Of a DNA stretch of 64,000 nt, positions 39,757 to 46,859 are shown piece after piece. The stretch is from Bacteroidota bacterium (GTDB lineage: Bacteria > Bacteroidota > Bacteroidia > Chitinophagales > Chitinophagaceae). The position numbers were made by a program, and so were the translations under genes. Under the pieces are notes generated by a model that made no database searches, was not told the DNA's origin, and saw only the letters and a program-made list of their open reading frames with translations. Each line of letters opens with the position of its first letter. Within the stretch, counting starts at the first letter, position 1. The DNA lies in NCBI GenBank assembly GCA_016712665.1, contig JADJQP010000001.1:558001-622000 (forward strand), given 5' to 3'.

Positions 39757-39772
39757 CATCCAAGTAATACTA

Positions 39773-39804
39773 ACAGGGTAGCCGAAAACTGAATAGAGTA
39801 GGCA
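39773..39804 (+). promoter_or_regulatory. Conserved leader element, module A copy
   Basis: A 32-nt element made of ACAGGGTA, GCCGAAAACTG, AAT and AGAGTAGGCA lies 20 nt before the subtilase ATG. The module B copy (46244-46277) shares the 11-nt and 10-nt blocks exactly. CAG/CTG and GCC/GGC could pair in an interleaved (pseudoknot) way in both copies, but each helix would be only 3 bp. Confidence 0.55.
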
Positions 39805-39824
39805 AAGAAAATAAATCAACCATT

Positions 39825-41219
39825 ATGTCAAAAAAAATCAAAAAAGATGAAGAGGTTCAAGTAGAATATACCGGAAGATATATTGTACTATTACCCGAAC
39901 AAAACACCTCTGCAAATTCTGTATCCACTATTAATGAGGTGAGTGGACTCAATTTAATCAATTCTACAGAATTTGAAAATGAAGTATTTACCAGCAAAGA
40001 TTTAGATGCTTGCGATGGTATATTACTCGATAAAATTGGCGTTGCCATTGTAAATAAAAGTGTAAAATTTACAAATTCCATTTCCGTTTTATCCGATGCA
40101 CATAATATGATCATCGAACCCGAAAGAGTGGTGTATGCCATCAATAAGTTGGATGAAGAAACGGAGAGTTATGTAAAGGGGTATCGGGATGCTGTAAATT
40201 CATTAGCCAATATTCTCACTGAGGACCAAGATGCAGAGCTCGAAGAATTTGCGGAAACGGAAGGCATCGATGCGAACGCTGTTCTTGGTGCTACATGGGG
40301 CTTAAAAGCCACGCAAGTCATACCAAGTTCCTTGCTATTTACAAACCCCTATTCAGGTGTCGGTTCAAAAGTAGCTATTTTAGACACTGGCATGGACTTT
40401 GCACATCCCGATTTTGCAGGTCGCCCCATCACGCAACGTAGTTTTATTCCAAATTCACCAACTCAAGATCGTTTCGGGCATGGTACACATTGTATTGGCA
40501 CTGCCTGTGGCCCAAAAGTACCCATTTCTCCAGTGGTGAGATATGGTGTGGCTTTCGGTGCACAAATCTTTGCCGGTAAAGTGCTCAATGATGCTGGGGG
40601 TGGTAATGATGGTCAAATACTTGCTGGTATTAACTGGGCTTTCAGTCAAGGTTGCAGTATTATCAGCATGTCATTAGGTGGTGCAACAGCCGGCCCAGGA
40701 TTCTCACAAATTTTTGAAGCCACAGCTGCTAATTTATTAAATCACGGAGTCCTTATTGTGGCAGCGGCCGGAAACGATTCCAACCGACCAGGCACTATCA
40801 GACCTGTTTCGCATCCTGCAAATTGCCCTTCCATTATGGCAGTGGGAGCGGTAGATCAAAATATGAATATGGCCAATTTTTCAAATGGCGGTTTATTTGC
40901 TGCCTATGGTGCTGTAGATATTGTTGGACCTGGAGTAGCTGTATTTTCGGCTTTGTCTACTCCGCACAATATTCGCATGGGACCTGCAGGTATCATTCAT
41001 GGCAATGCCAATGGAACCAGTATGGCCACTCCCCATGTAGCAGGTATTGCAGCATTGTGGCAACAAGCAACTGGTTTAAGAGGTAGAGCATTATGGAATA
41101 AATTGACGGCAACCGCCAAACCATTGCCACAACATCCAAGACGGGATGTAGGAGCAGGTTTGGTGCAAGCGCCTAAAAAACGTCGCATCTTACAATTTCA
41201 GCCGATCAATCGTTTTTAA
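39825..41219 (+). CDS. Subtilisin-like serine peptidase (S8) without signal peptide
   Basis: 464 residues. The catalytic triad is complete: D187 (AILDTGMD), H219 (GHGTHCIGT) and S399 (GTSMATPHVAG), and the oxyanion Asn is in AAAGND. The first ~150 residues form a prodomain-like region (GRYIVLLPEQ ... IIEPERVVYAIN). No signal peptide precedes it: the protein starts MSKKIKKDEE, so it is either intracellular or exported by a route that is not visible. No T9SS domain. Downstream lies a 67-residue protein of I9-propeptide shape, behind a hairpin. Transcribed divergently from the module A signalling operon. Confidence 0.93.
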   Translation: MSKKIKKDEEVQVEYTGRYIVLLPEQNTSANSVSTINEVSGLNLINSTEFENEVFTSKDLDACDGILLDKIGVAIVNKSVKFTNSISVLSDAHNMIIEPERVVYAINKLDEETESYVKGYRDAVNSLANILTEDQDAELEEFAETEGIDANAVLGATWGLKATQVIPSSLLFTNPYSGVGSKVAILDTGMDFAHPDFAGRPITQRSFIPNSPTQDRFGHGTHCIGTACGPKVPISPVVRYGVAFGAQIFAGKVLNDAGGGNDGQILAGINWAFSQGCSIISMSLGGATAGPGFSQIFEATAANLLNHGVLIVAAAGNDSNRPGTIRPVSHPANCPSIMAVGAVDQNMNMANFSNGGLFAAYGAVDIVGPGVAVFSALSTPHNIRMGPAGIIHGNANGTSMATPHVAGIAALWQQATGLRGRALWNKLTATAKPLPQHPRRDVGAGLVQAPKKRRILQFQPINRF

Positions 41220-41248
41220 ACCAAAAAAACAAACCAATTTCTCCAACA

Positions 41249-41288
41249 AATGAATACCTATTTGGTGCATTCTAAATAGGTATTCATT
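41249..41288 (+). terminator. Strong hairpin between the subtilase gene and the I9-like gene
   Basis: A perfect 15-bp stem (41249-41263 with 41274-41288) with a 10-nt loop, followed by only two more T. It could be a leaky terminator or attenuator that lowers expression of the downstream genes relative to the protease, or an mRNA stabiliser. It ends 16 nt before the next ATG. Confidence 0.7.
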
Positions 41289-41304
41289 TTAAAAAATAAG
41301 AACG

Positions 41305-41508
41305 ATGAATTTACAATGGATGGTAGCTGTAAGGCCGGATAAATATCAAGAGGTGCTTACCTCCTTAAAAAAAGATAAAATTGAAATTACCAATATGCTC
41401 GATTCTATTAGTGTCATTCTGGTTTCTACCTCACATAAAAAAACGGAGAAAATCAAAGCAATGGATGGCGTAATCGGTGTGGAATTGCAGGGAGACGTTT
41501 CTATTTAA
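41305..41508 (+). CDS. Small I9-like protein (putative trans-acting subtilase propeptide/inhibitor)
   Basis: 67 residues, no signal peptide. The predicted order strand-helix-strand-strand-helix-strand (LQWMVAVRP, KYQEVLTSLKK, IEITNM, SVILVSTS, KTEKIKAMD, GVIGVEL) fits the ferredoxin-like inhibitor I9 / subtilisin propeptide fold. The GVIGVELQGD end resembles the propeptide C-terminal strand that enters the protease active site. It follows the subtilase gene by 85 nt. Role as inhibitor or chaperone is inferred from fold pattern and position. Confidence 0.65.
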   Translation: MNLQWMVAVRPDKYQEVLTSLKKDKIEITNMLDSISVILVSTSHKKTEKIKAMDGVIGVELQGDVSI

Positions 41509-41633
41509 AACCGAAGCATTTTCACAGGTAAGTAATTGCCCAAGTGTACAAAATAACAAAAATAGTAGTCCTCTTATTTCTACAAAATAGAGTCTTACAA
41601 AAAAATTAACCCGAATCATTAAACCCCTAATCT

Positions 41634-42809
41634 ATGAAACCTTTTTCAAAAATAAATGCAAGCCTTTCAAAAATAGCTGCTATCGCATTACTAATTTTGA
41701 TAAGCACACCTGCCACTTTACTAAGCCAAATGCCTCCTGCACAAGGACCTCCGCCAGTCACCGTACCCGAACCTTCCTTGATTCCCATTTTCTTTATACG
41801 AAATTATCTAAAGCTCTATTTAAAAGACACAATTATCCCTTCAATACAAGCCAAAATAGATGCAGAAAGTCCGGTAGATATTGATCTGTCATTTACCGTA
41901 ACGCCCGGTAAACCCAGTATGAGCGAAACACAATATACCGATCAACCCAATCAGAAAATTGTGACCATCCCCTATAAAATCAAATACAAATTAGACGGAA
42001 TCTTGAATAGGAATTTATATCAAAATATTAAAGTACTTGTGTCGTGCGATGGCTGGTTTGCTAGCGGTGGCGGCCGTCTAAAAATATTATTACGCGCCGA
42101 TAAACCCTACCTCGACAATCCCTCATTTGCCGAACAGGCTATTAGTTTTTTTGTAGCCGGTACACTTACTAATTATCTCGACAATACCATACGGAGTAGA
42201 TTGCCTGACGCACTGAATCGAGCGATTCCAACCGGTTTCTTTCGCACAGAATGTAATTGTTTAAGTGTCATCAGCGATATGCCTCCAAACTACGACAATA
42301 GTTGGGTTACCTATCATTTAACACCTACCCGACCCGATATCTTTACTTCGGCTACGAACACAATCAGTGTGTCGATAAAAAGTATAAAACGTTTAGCAGC
42401 CAAAAACTACGAAACAAATACCATTCTTTACGATGAACAGGAAAATATTACGCTTGAAATGTTTGTCAATCAAAAAGCACTCACCTTTACTATTGACGAT
42501 ATTATGGAGGGACAAGAAAGAATACTGCCTGATAATAACACCCTTTTGAAAAAACCCAATGACGCAGGTTCCCTAATAGTGCTTGCAAACATTATGCAGT
42601 CTAACTTCTTCAAAGACTCAAAATATCTTTTGTTTACAAGAGCGCAAAATTTTGGTAATGGTACTAAAAAGCTGATTGTGCAAAAGCAATTCTGGTCGAA
42701 ACCATTTAGATTGCCCAATGGGTCTATGTCTAAACCACAACTTAGATTAGTAGATGCGTATGAAATTACAGTGGATATAAAAGTACAGAACTCTTTATTG
42801 CAACATTAG
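41634..42809 (+). CDS. Exported protein of unknown function in the subtilase operon
   Basis: 391 residues. A long N-terminal signal sequence (hydrophobic core about residues 12-30, IAAIALLILISTPATLLSQ) is followed by a Pro-rich stretch (MPPAQGPPPVTVPEP). The mature protein is mixed alpha/beta, with a helical segment (NYLKLYLKDTIIPSIQAKID) and a Gly-rich strand (WFASGGGRLKILLRADKP). There is no T9SS domain and no lipobox. I do not recognise the family. Its position 125 nt after the I9-like gene suggests the same operon. Confidence 0.7.
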   Translation: MKPFSKINASLSKIAAIALLILISTPATLLSQMPPAQGPPPVTVPEPSLIPIFFIRNYLKLYLKDTIIPSIQAKIDAESPVDIDLSFTVTPGKPSMSETQYTDQPNQKIVTIPYKIKYKLDGILNRNLYQNIKVLVSCDGWFASGGGRLKILLRADKPYLDNPSFAEQAISFFVAGTLTNYLDNTIRSRLPDALNRAIPTGFFRTECNCLSVISDMPPNYDNSWVTYHLTPTRPDIFTSATNTISVSIKSIKRLAAKNYETNTILYDEQENITLEMFVNQKALTFTIDDIMEGQERILPDNNTLLKKPNDAGSLIVLANIMQSNFFKDSKYLLFTRAQNFGNGTKKLIVQKQFWSKPFRLPNGSMSKPQLRLVDAYEITVDIKVQNSLLQH

Positions 42810-42911
42810 GTAATACAAAGCGGATCGTAAAATGCAACTATTTGTGGGATATTCAGTTGGGCTAAAATGGTAAAATATTATTTGCATTCAAAATACATTA
42901 CAGAAATACAT

Positions 42912-43109
42912 ATGCAGACTAATAAGAAAAATAATAAAAAAGAAAAGGCCCAGCAAGGCAAATCTTCAGGGAAAGAGAATAGCGTTGATGAGGAAATGCT
43001 GAAAATCATTGAGGAGGTATTGCAAGAAAATTTGGAGCAACTACTCAAGAATAAGAAAGTAGTGAAAAATGGCAATCCAATCAGAATATTTAAAAGAAAG
43101 TATTGTTAG
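42912..43109 (+). CDS. Small basic protein, hypothetical
   Basis: 65 residues from the ATG at 42912. Strongly charged: a Lys-rich N-terminus (MQTNKKNNKKEKAQQGK), an acidic amphipathic helix (DEEMLKIIEEVLQENLEQLL) and a basic C-terminus ending KRKYC. No recognised family. It is the last plus-strand gene of module A and ends 28 nt from the convergent module B regulator. It could be a chance frame, but the helix is coding-like. Confidence 0.45.
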   Translation: MQTNKKNNKKEKAQQGKSSGKENSVDEEMLKIIEEVLQENLEQLLKNKKVVKNGNPIRIFKRKYC

Positions 43110-43137
43110 CCTTGCAAAATGAGGAGGGTATAACAAA

Positions 43138-43788
43138 TTATTCTTTGTAAAACCCTTTCTTGATGGCAAACATTGCTAGTCCTACCCTTGTTTTAAGATT
43201 TAGTTTTTCAAACAAGGCATCGCGATACCCTTCTACGGTTCGCGGACTGCAATACATTTTATCTGCAATTTCTTTATAGGTAGATTCAGTGCAAACAAAT
43301 GTCAAAAATTCTTTTTCTCGCTCGGTCAATTTCAGTTTAGCATTTTCAGCTGATTCAATATCTACTCCCATATTACTAAATACTTTGGAAGCTGCCCATT
43401 GCGGAAAGTAATACCCTCTTGCAATTAATGAATCCAATGCCATAATCAACTCTGCCGGTTCTACGTTTTTAAGAAGGTAGCCCTTCGCGCCTGCTCTTAC
43501 CATTTTAATCAAACTTTCATCATCATCTTGCATGGACAACGTTAAAATGAGTACCTCCGGGTGATTTGCTTTTAACCAAGCGGCTGTTTCAAATCCGTTC
43601 ATAATTGGCATAGAAATATCAAGGAGAACAATATCAGGAATATTCTTAGGTGTAGAAAATTTATCGATGAGCATTTTTCCATTGGCCACTTCATAGAGCA
43701 CATTATATTTTGAGTCCTCGCTTATTATGGAAGCAATGGCCTTGGCTATCAGTATATGGTCGTCTACAATAACAATATTATGATGCAT
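43138..43788 (-). CDS. LuxR/NarL-family response regulator, module B
   Basis: 216 residues; paralogue of the module A regulator along its whole length. Receiver with phospho-acceptor D57 (LLDISMP); GerE helix-turn-helix with STYKEIADKMYCSPRTVEGYRD. Both regulators end with VGL...AIK.G.YKE. It follows the module B kinase by 3 nt. Confidence 0.93.
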   Translation of the reverse strand: MHHNIVIVDDHILIAKAIASIISEDSKYNVLYEVANGKMLIDKFSTPKNIPDIVLLDISMPIMNGFETAAWLKANHPEVLILTLSMQDDDESLIKMVRAGAKGYLLKNVEPAELIMALDSLIARGYYFPQWAASKVFSNMGVDIESAENAKLKLTEREKEFLTFVCTESTYKEIADKMYCSPRTVEGYRDALFEKLNLKTRVGLAMFAIKKGFYKE

Positions 43789-43791
43789 ACG

Positions 43792-44565
43792 CTACGAAAT
43801 ATTCAATTTGAGTGTTAGCTGCGTTCCTTTATTAATTACGGATTCAAATATAAAATCAGCATGAATCATTTCAGCTCTTTTTTTCATGTTTTTCAATCCA
43901 ATTCCCTGGTATTTTCCATGGGTATCAAATCCTTTTCCATTGTCCATGATATGAACCACCAAATGAGTCCCATCTTTTTGTAAACGGATATCAATGTTTG
44001 TACAGGACGCGTACTTTAAGCTATTTTGAATAAATTCCTGCAGAATGCGAATCACAAACATCGCTTGATTGTGTCTAAAATAGATTTCATCGGAAAGGGT
44101 CAACTTGATTTTGCAAACGTCCAAAGCTTCTATCTTTTCGACCTCTTTCAATAGTAGTTCATTCAATGCAACTACATGTTCTTCTTCATTAATAAGCTCT
44201 TTCGAGAGCACCCGCAATTGAATGAGGGATTCATTGATGAGATTACTCACTTCTTCCATTTTTTGTTTGCTTTCATCCGCTATATTCTTGTGAAGGATTT
44301 GTTTCGAATAGATGGATGCCAATGTTAAACGCTGCCCTACCCCATCATGTATTTCCCTACCTATGTCTTGCATGGTAAGTTGTTGCATTTGCAAGGTGGC
44401 TTCATGAAGTTCTTCTTGATGATGTAATGCCATTGAGTTTCTTTCTGAGAGGTGAAGTAATTTTTTTTTACGGTACTGATAAATAATGAGTAGGATACCC
44501 ACTATAAAAATTATAATGATAAGGGTAATAAAAATAATGGCTATATAGACTTCCTTCTGTTGCAT
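43792..44565 (-). CDS. HisKA_3 sensor histidine kinase, module B
   Basis: 257 residues from the ATG at 44565; the longer frame would need a TTG at 44610. One transmembrane helix (about 8-30), coiled-coil linker with LHEATLQMQQL, HisKA_3 with H73 in GREIHDGVGQ, and HATPase with MDNGKGFD and GIGLKNMKKR. As in module A there is no separate sensor domain. It overlaps the membrane-protein gene by 25 nt. Confidence 0.92.
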   Translation of the reverse strand: MQQKEVYIAIIFITLIIIIFIVGILLIIYQYRKKKLLHLSERNSMALHHQEELHEATLQMQQLTMQDIGREIHDGVGQRLTLASIYSKQILHKNIADESKQKMEEVSNLINESLIQLRVLSKELINEEEHVVALNELLLKEVEKIEALDVCKIKLTLSDEIYFRHNQAMFVIRILQEFIQNSLKYASCTNIDIRLQKDGTHLVVHIMDNGKGFDTHGKYQGIGLKNMKKRAEMIHADFIFESVINKGTQLTLKLNIS

Positions 44566-45188
44566 AAAAAACTTACTGTAAACATACAATACATAATACA
44601 ATTTAAGCAAATGGCAACATACCAGTAATTATTGATAATTTCTGTATACTCTTTGTAAATGAAATTTTTAAGGCCATAGTAGGGTGAAGTGCCTAAATAA
44701 AACAGTAACAATCCGATTGATATATGTAGAAATGGATTGGACTTCATTTTTTGCAAATCTCCATTTTTTAAATACTGCAAAAAATATCCAAATATCATGA
44801 TTAGAATGGAAATTGAACCAAAGAGATAGGATAAGGATAAGAATACGGTGGTTTGAATGTGAAAGCATTCTAACATAAATAATAGTAGATAAATGCTACT
44901 TAAGACTAAGACCAGTAAGCGATGGACTTTTTCTACCGTCAATGAATAGTATAGCCAAAAGAAGAAGAGAAATTCTACAGGAATAACAATTAGATTGAGA
45001 TAATACATATTTAAATGATTCCAAATATTTTGTTGCGATATATGTCCTAACACCTCCGAAAAAAATATGAAGGTGAGGTAAAAGGCGAAGTATTTCATTT
45101 CCTTTGGTTGTTGCTTGAAGCACAGCCAAGCAGTACACATGGCTGTGCATTCAAACAATAGAAGGGCATATATGAAGTAGATAAACAT
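44541..45188 (-). CDS. Multi-spanning membrane protein, module B (putative signal-sensing subunit)
   Basis: 215 residues with about seven hydrophobic segments. The ATG at 45188 is preferred over a TTG at 45212, because the latter would overlap the lipoprotein gene. It is positional counterpart of the module A membrane protein, though the sequences have drifted far apart; shared features are size, helix number and an NPxL-like segment before a LLLFYLG helix. Proposed role: partner that passes a signal to the kinase. Confidence 0.75.
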   Translation of the reverse strand: MFIYFIYALLLFECTAMCTAWLCFKQQPKEMKYFAFYLTFIFFSEVLGHISQQNIWNHLNMYYLNLIVIPVEFLFFFWLYYSLTVEKVHRLLVLVLSSIYLLLFMLECFHIQTTVFLSLSYLFGSISILIMIFGYFLQYLKNGDLQKMKSNPFLHISIGLLLFYLGTSPYYGLKNFIYKEYTEIINNYWYVAICLNCIMYCMFTVSFLCNRRKSI

Positions 45189-45199
45189 ATTGACAATAA

Positions 45200-45967
45200 T
45201 TAGTATGGGCAACTAGGAGCGCTGGTAACAAAATCTATCCGATCTATCAAATGCATAAATCGAGCGCCTGTGCATACTTGATACGGGGGAGGTATTAAGG
45301 TGCCGTGATTCATAGCACCCCGCATTGGAATGGTTGGCATAAGTGCGGTAAATTCAGGCCAGGTTGAGTCAATTGGCAGTGGATTACATCCTTGCATATG
45401 TGCGTAATCAAAATCAACGTTCGCATCACCTGTCACTTGAGTTGTCATACGCATCGTTGGCACCATTACCAATGTGTGTAGACTGTCATATTCAGGCAAA
45501 ATGGGTGTTGCTGCTCCTCCATACTCTGCAAAATAAATGCGTATGCCAAGCTGTTTGCTGCAATGGTCGCCACCACAACTATCTGCTACACTTTTTTCAA
45601 TATTTAAAATAAAATTCTTAAGTGTGTTTAAATCAAACCAAACGGAACGCGAATCCACCTTATTTGGATTTCCATTAAAATGATGTTGATTAATTTGTGC
45701 CCAATGATGATTGCGGTAGTTGCTTATTAAAGCTTTAAATTTTACAGCACTCATCACGCTGTGACCTTCCGTGCTATCACACACCCCGCAGCCTCCGGTG
45801 TTAGAACTTGAGGTACCTGTCTTAATTACGTCCTCTTTTGTTTCTTCGGCAGTACCAGAACTTCCTCCACGTGAAGGAGGGTTATCACAAGCGTTTAATA
45901 ATAGAAGGCAAAGTAGGAGTGCGATCATTAAGTGGCTGTTTAAAAGATTTTTTTTCATTTTTTTCAT
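45200..45967 (-). CDS. Lipoprotein of the WF-x-L-xx-L-xx-Y type, module B
   Basis: 255 residues. Signal peptide ending LLLNAC (lipobox). A Gly/Ser/Thr-rich linker follows, then ISNYRNHHW, DSRSVWFDLNTLKNFI, IRIYFAEYGG, HTLVMVPT and NHGTLIPPP, the same ordered motifs as in the module A lipoprotein. Several cysteines (CGVCD, CGGDHC) could form disulfides. First gene of the module B operon. Function unknown. Confidence 0.75.
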   Translation of the reverse strand: MKKMKKNLLNSHLMIALLLCLLLLNACDNPPSRGGSSGTAEETKEDVIKTGTSSSNTGGCGVCDSTEGHSVMSAVKFKALISNYRNHHWAQINQHHFNGNPNKVDSRSVWFDLNTLKNFILNIEKSVADSCGGDHCSKQLGIRIYFAEYGGAATPILPEYDSLHTLVMVPTMRMTTQVTGDANVDFDYAHMQGCNPLPIDSTWPEFTALMPTIPMRGAMNHGTLIPPPYQVCTGARFMHLIDRIDFVTSAPSCPY

Positions 45968-45995
45968 TTTTAGTTTTAAGTAAATAATTTGATTT

Positions 45996-46003
45996 CAAAG
46001 CTA
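45996..46003 (-). promoter_or_regulatory. -7 promoter element of the module B signalling operon
   Basis: TAGCTTTG on the minus strand, matching TAnnTTTG, 28 nt before the lipoprotein ATG. Confidence 0.4.
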
Positions 46004-46106
46004 ATTTAATAATCGAATTTTTTGTACCTTAATATTTCTGCTACAAGTAGTATTGCCTGCAATGCTTGCGGGAATTGAGTTTTCAATATGAATGCTACAA
46101 ATAATT

Positions 46107-46178
46107 CCGTTAATACACCCAGTTAGTACCGTTAAATAACGGTGTCAGAATACCGTCCAATCTAAAACCTATTTCCGT
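46107..46178 (+). promoter_or_regulatory. Candidate operator array with a 7-2-7 dyad upstream of the module B effector promoter
   Basis: ACCGTTA-AA-TAACGGT at 46128-46143 is a perfect 7-2-7 inverted repeat, the spacing used by NarL-type regulators. CCGT also occurs at 46107, 46129, 46153 and 46175, i.e. every 22-24 bp, about two helical turns. The array ends just upstream of the -33 box at 46190, where an activator would be expected. Confidence 0.5.
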
Positions 46179-46189
46179 TGTTCAACTCT

Positions 46190-46219
46190 TTTGCACACTT
46201 CCTGCGCATCGCATCTTTG
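46190..46219 (+). promoter_or_regulatory. Promoter of the module B effector operon
   Basis: TTTG (46190-46193), 18-nt spacer, CATCTTTG (46212-46219). Same spacing as the module A effector promoter and identical over 14 nt around the -7 box. Confidence 0.55.
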
Positions 46220-46243
46220 CATCGTAATTACAAAGAAACAAAA

Positions 46244-46277
46244 ACAGGTAAGCCGAAAACTGTATCCAGAGTAGGCA
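46244..46277 (+). promoter_or_regulatory. Conserved leader element, module B copy
   Basis: A 34-nt element: ACAGGTAA, GCCGAAAACTG, TATCC and AGAGTAGGCA. Compared with module A it differs in the first block and the short linker only. It lies 15 nt before the ATG at 46293. Confidence 0.55.
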
Positions 46278-46292
46278 CAATAAAATTAGAGT

Positions 46293-46838
46293 ATGAACTA
46301 CCCATTATTAAAAAGCTCCCTAGTACTGCTTATGTTGAAATGTTCCTCGTCCTTTTGTCAACAAAATCTCAATGTATGTGGCCATACTGCAAGTATCAAT
46401 GGTTTTACTTTTGAATATTCTATCGGCGAAATGACTTGTATTCGTACGGCGCGAAATGCCAACCTTCTGGTAACGCAAGGTATTTTGCAACCGAATCGTC
46501 CGGGTGTCAATGGCAGTACTGCTGAAGGTGAGCCGCAAACTGCAGCCGGAAATACGGGGATTGCATTGAGTGAATCAATGAACGTATATCCAAATCCTAC
46601 CCGAAATGTTTTGTATGTAGAATCAAATGCACCGGTTGATGCAGAAATTGCTTATCAACTATTTGATGCGCAAGGCAGAACCATTATCAATAAAAGCTAC
46701 CTTCAAAAGGCAGGCCCCTACCGATTTTCTTTAGATCTGCAACCATTTGCAGCTGGATCCTATTTCTTACTGGTGCAAAAGCCAAACGGAAACGGAATCC
46801 GCGAAAACATATCCTACAAAATTCAAAAAACCAATTAA
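46293..46838 (+). CDS. Small secreted protein with T9SS type A sorting domain
   Basis: 181 residues. Signal peptide (residues ~1-22), then a short domain of the type FEYSIGEMTCIRTARN ... LLVTQGILQPN that recurs in Bacteroidota T9SS cargo. A linker and a full T9SS C-terminal domain follow (NVYPNPTRN ... FAAGSYFLLV). First gene of the module B effector operon, 21 nt before the large repeat protein gene. Probably surface-exposed. Confidence 0.8.
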   Translation: MNYPLLKSSLVLLMLKCSSSFCQQNLNVCGHTASINGFTFEYSIGEMTCIRTARNANLLVTQGILQPNRPGVNGSTAEGEPQTAAGNTGIALSESMNVYPNPTRNVLYVESNAPVDAEIAYQLFDAQGRTIINKSYLQKAGPYRFSLDLQPFAAGSYFLLVQKPNGNGIRENISYKIQKTN

Positions 46839-46859
46839 TCACTTTAAAATCTAAAAATC

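Noticed and set aside
39773..39804. A known riboswitch such as preQ1 or c-di-GMP
   Set aside because: The conserved cores of those classes are not present; the possible helices are only 3 bp.
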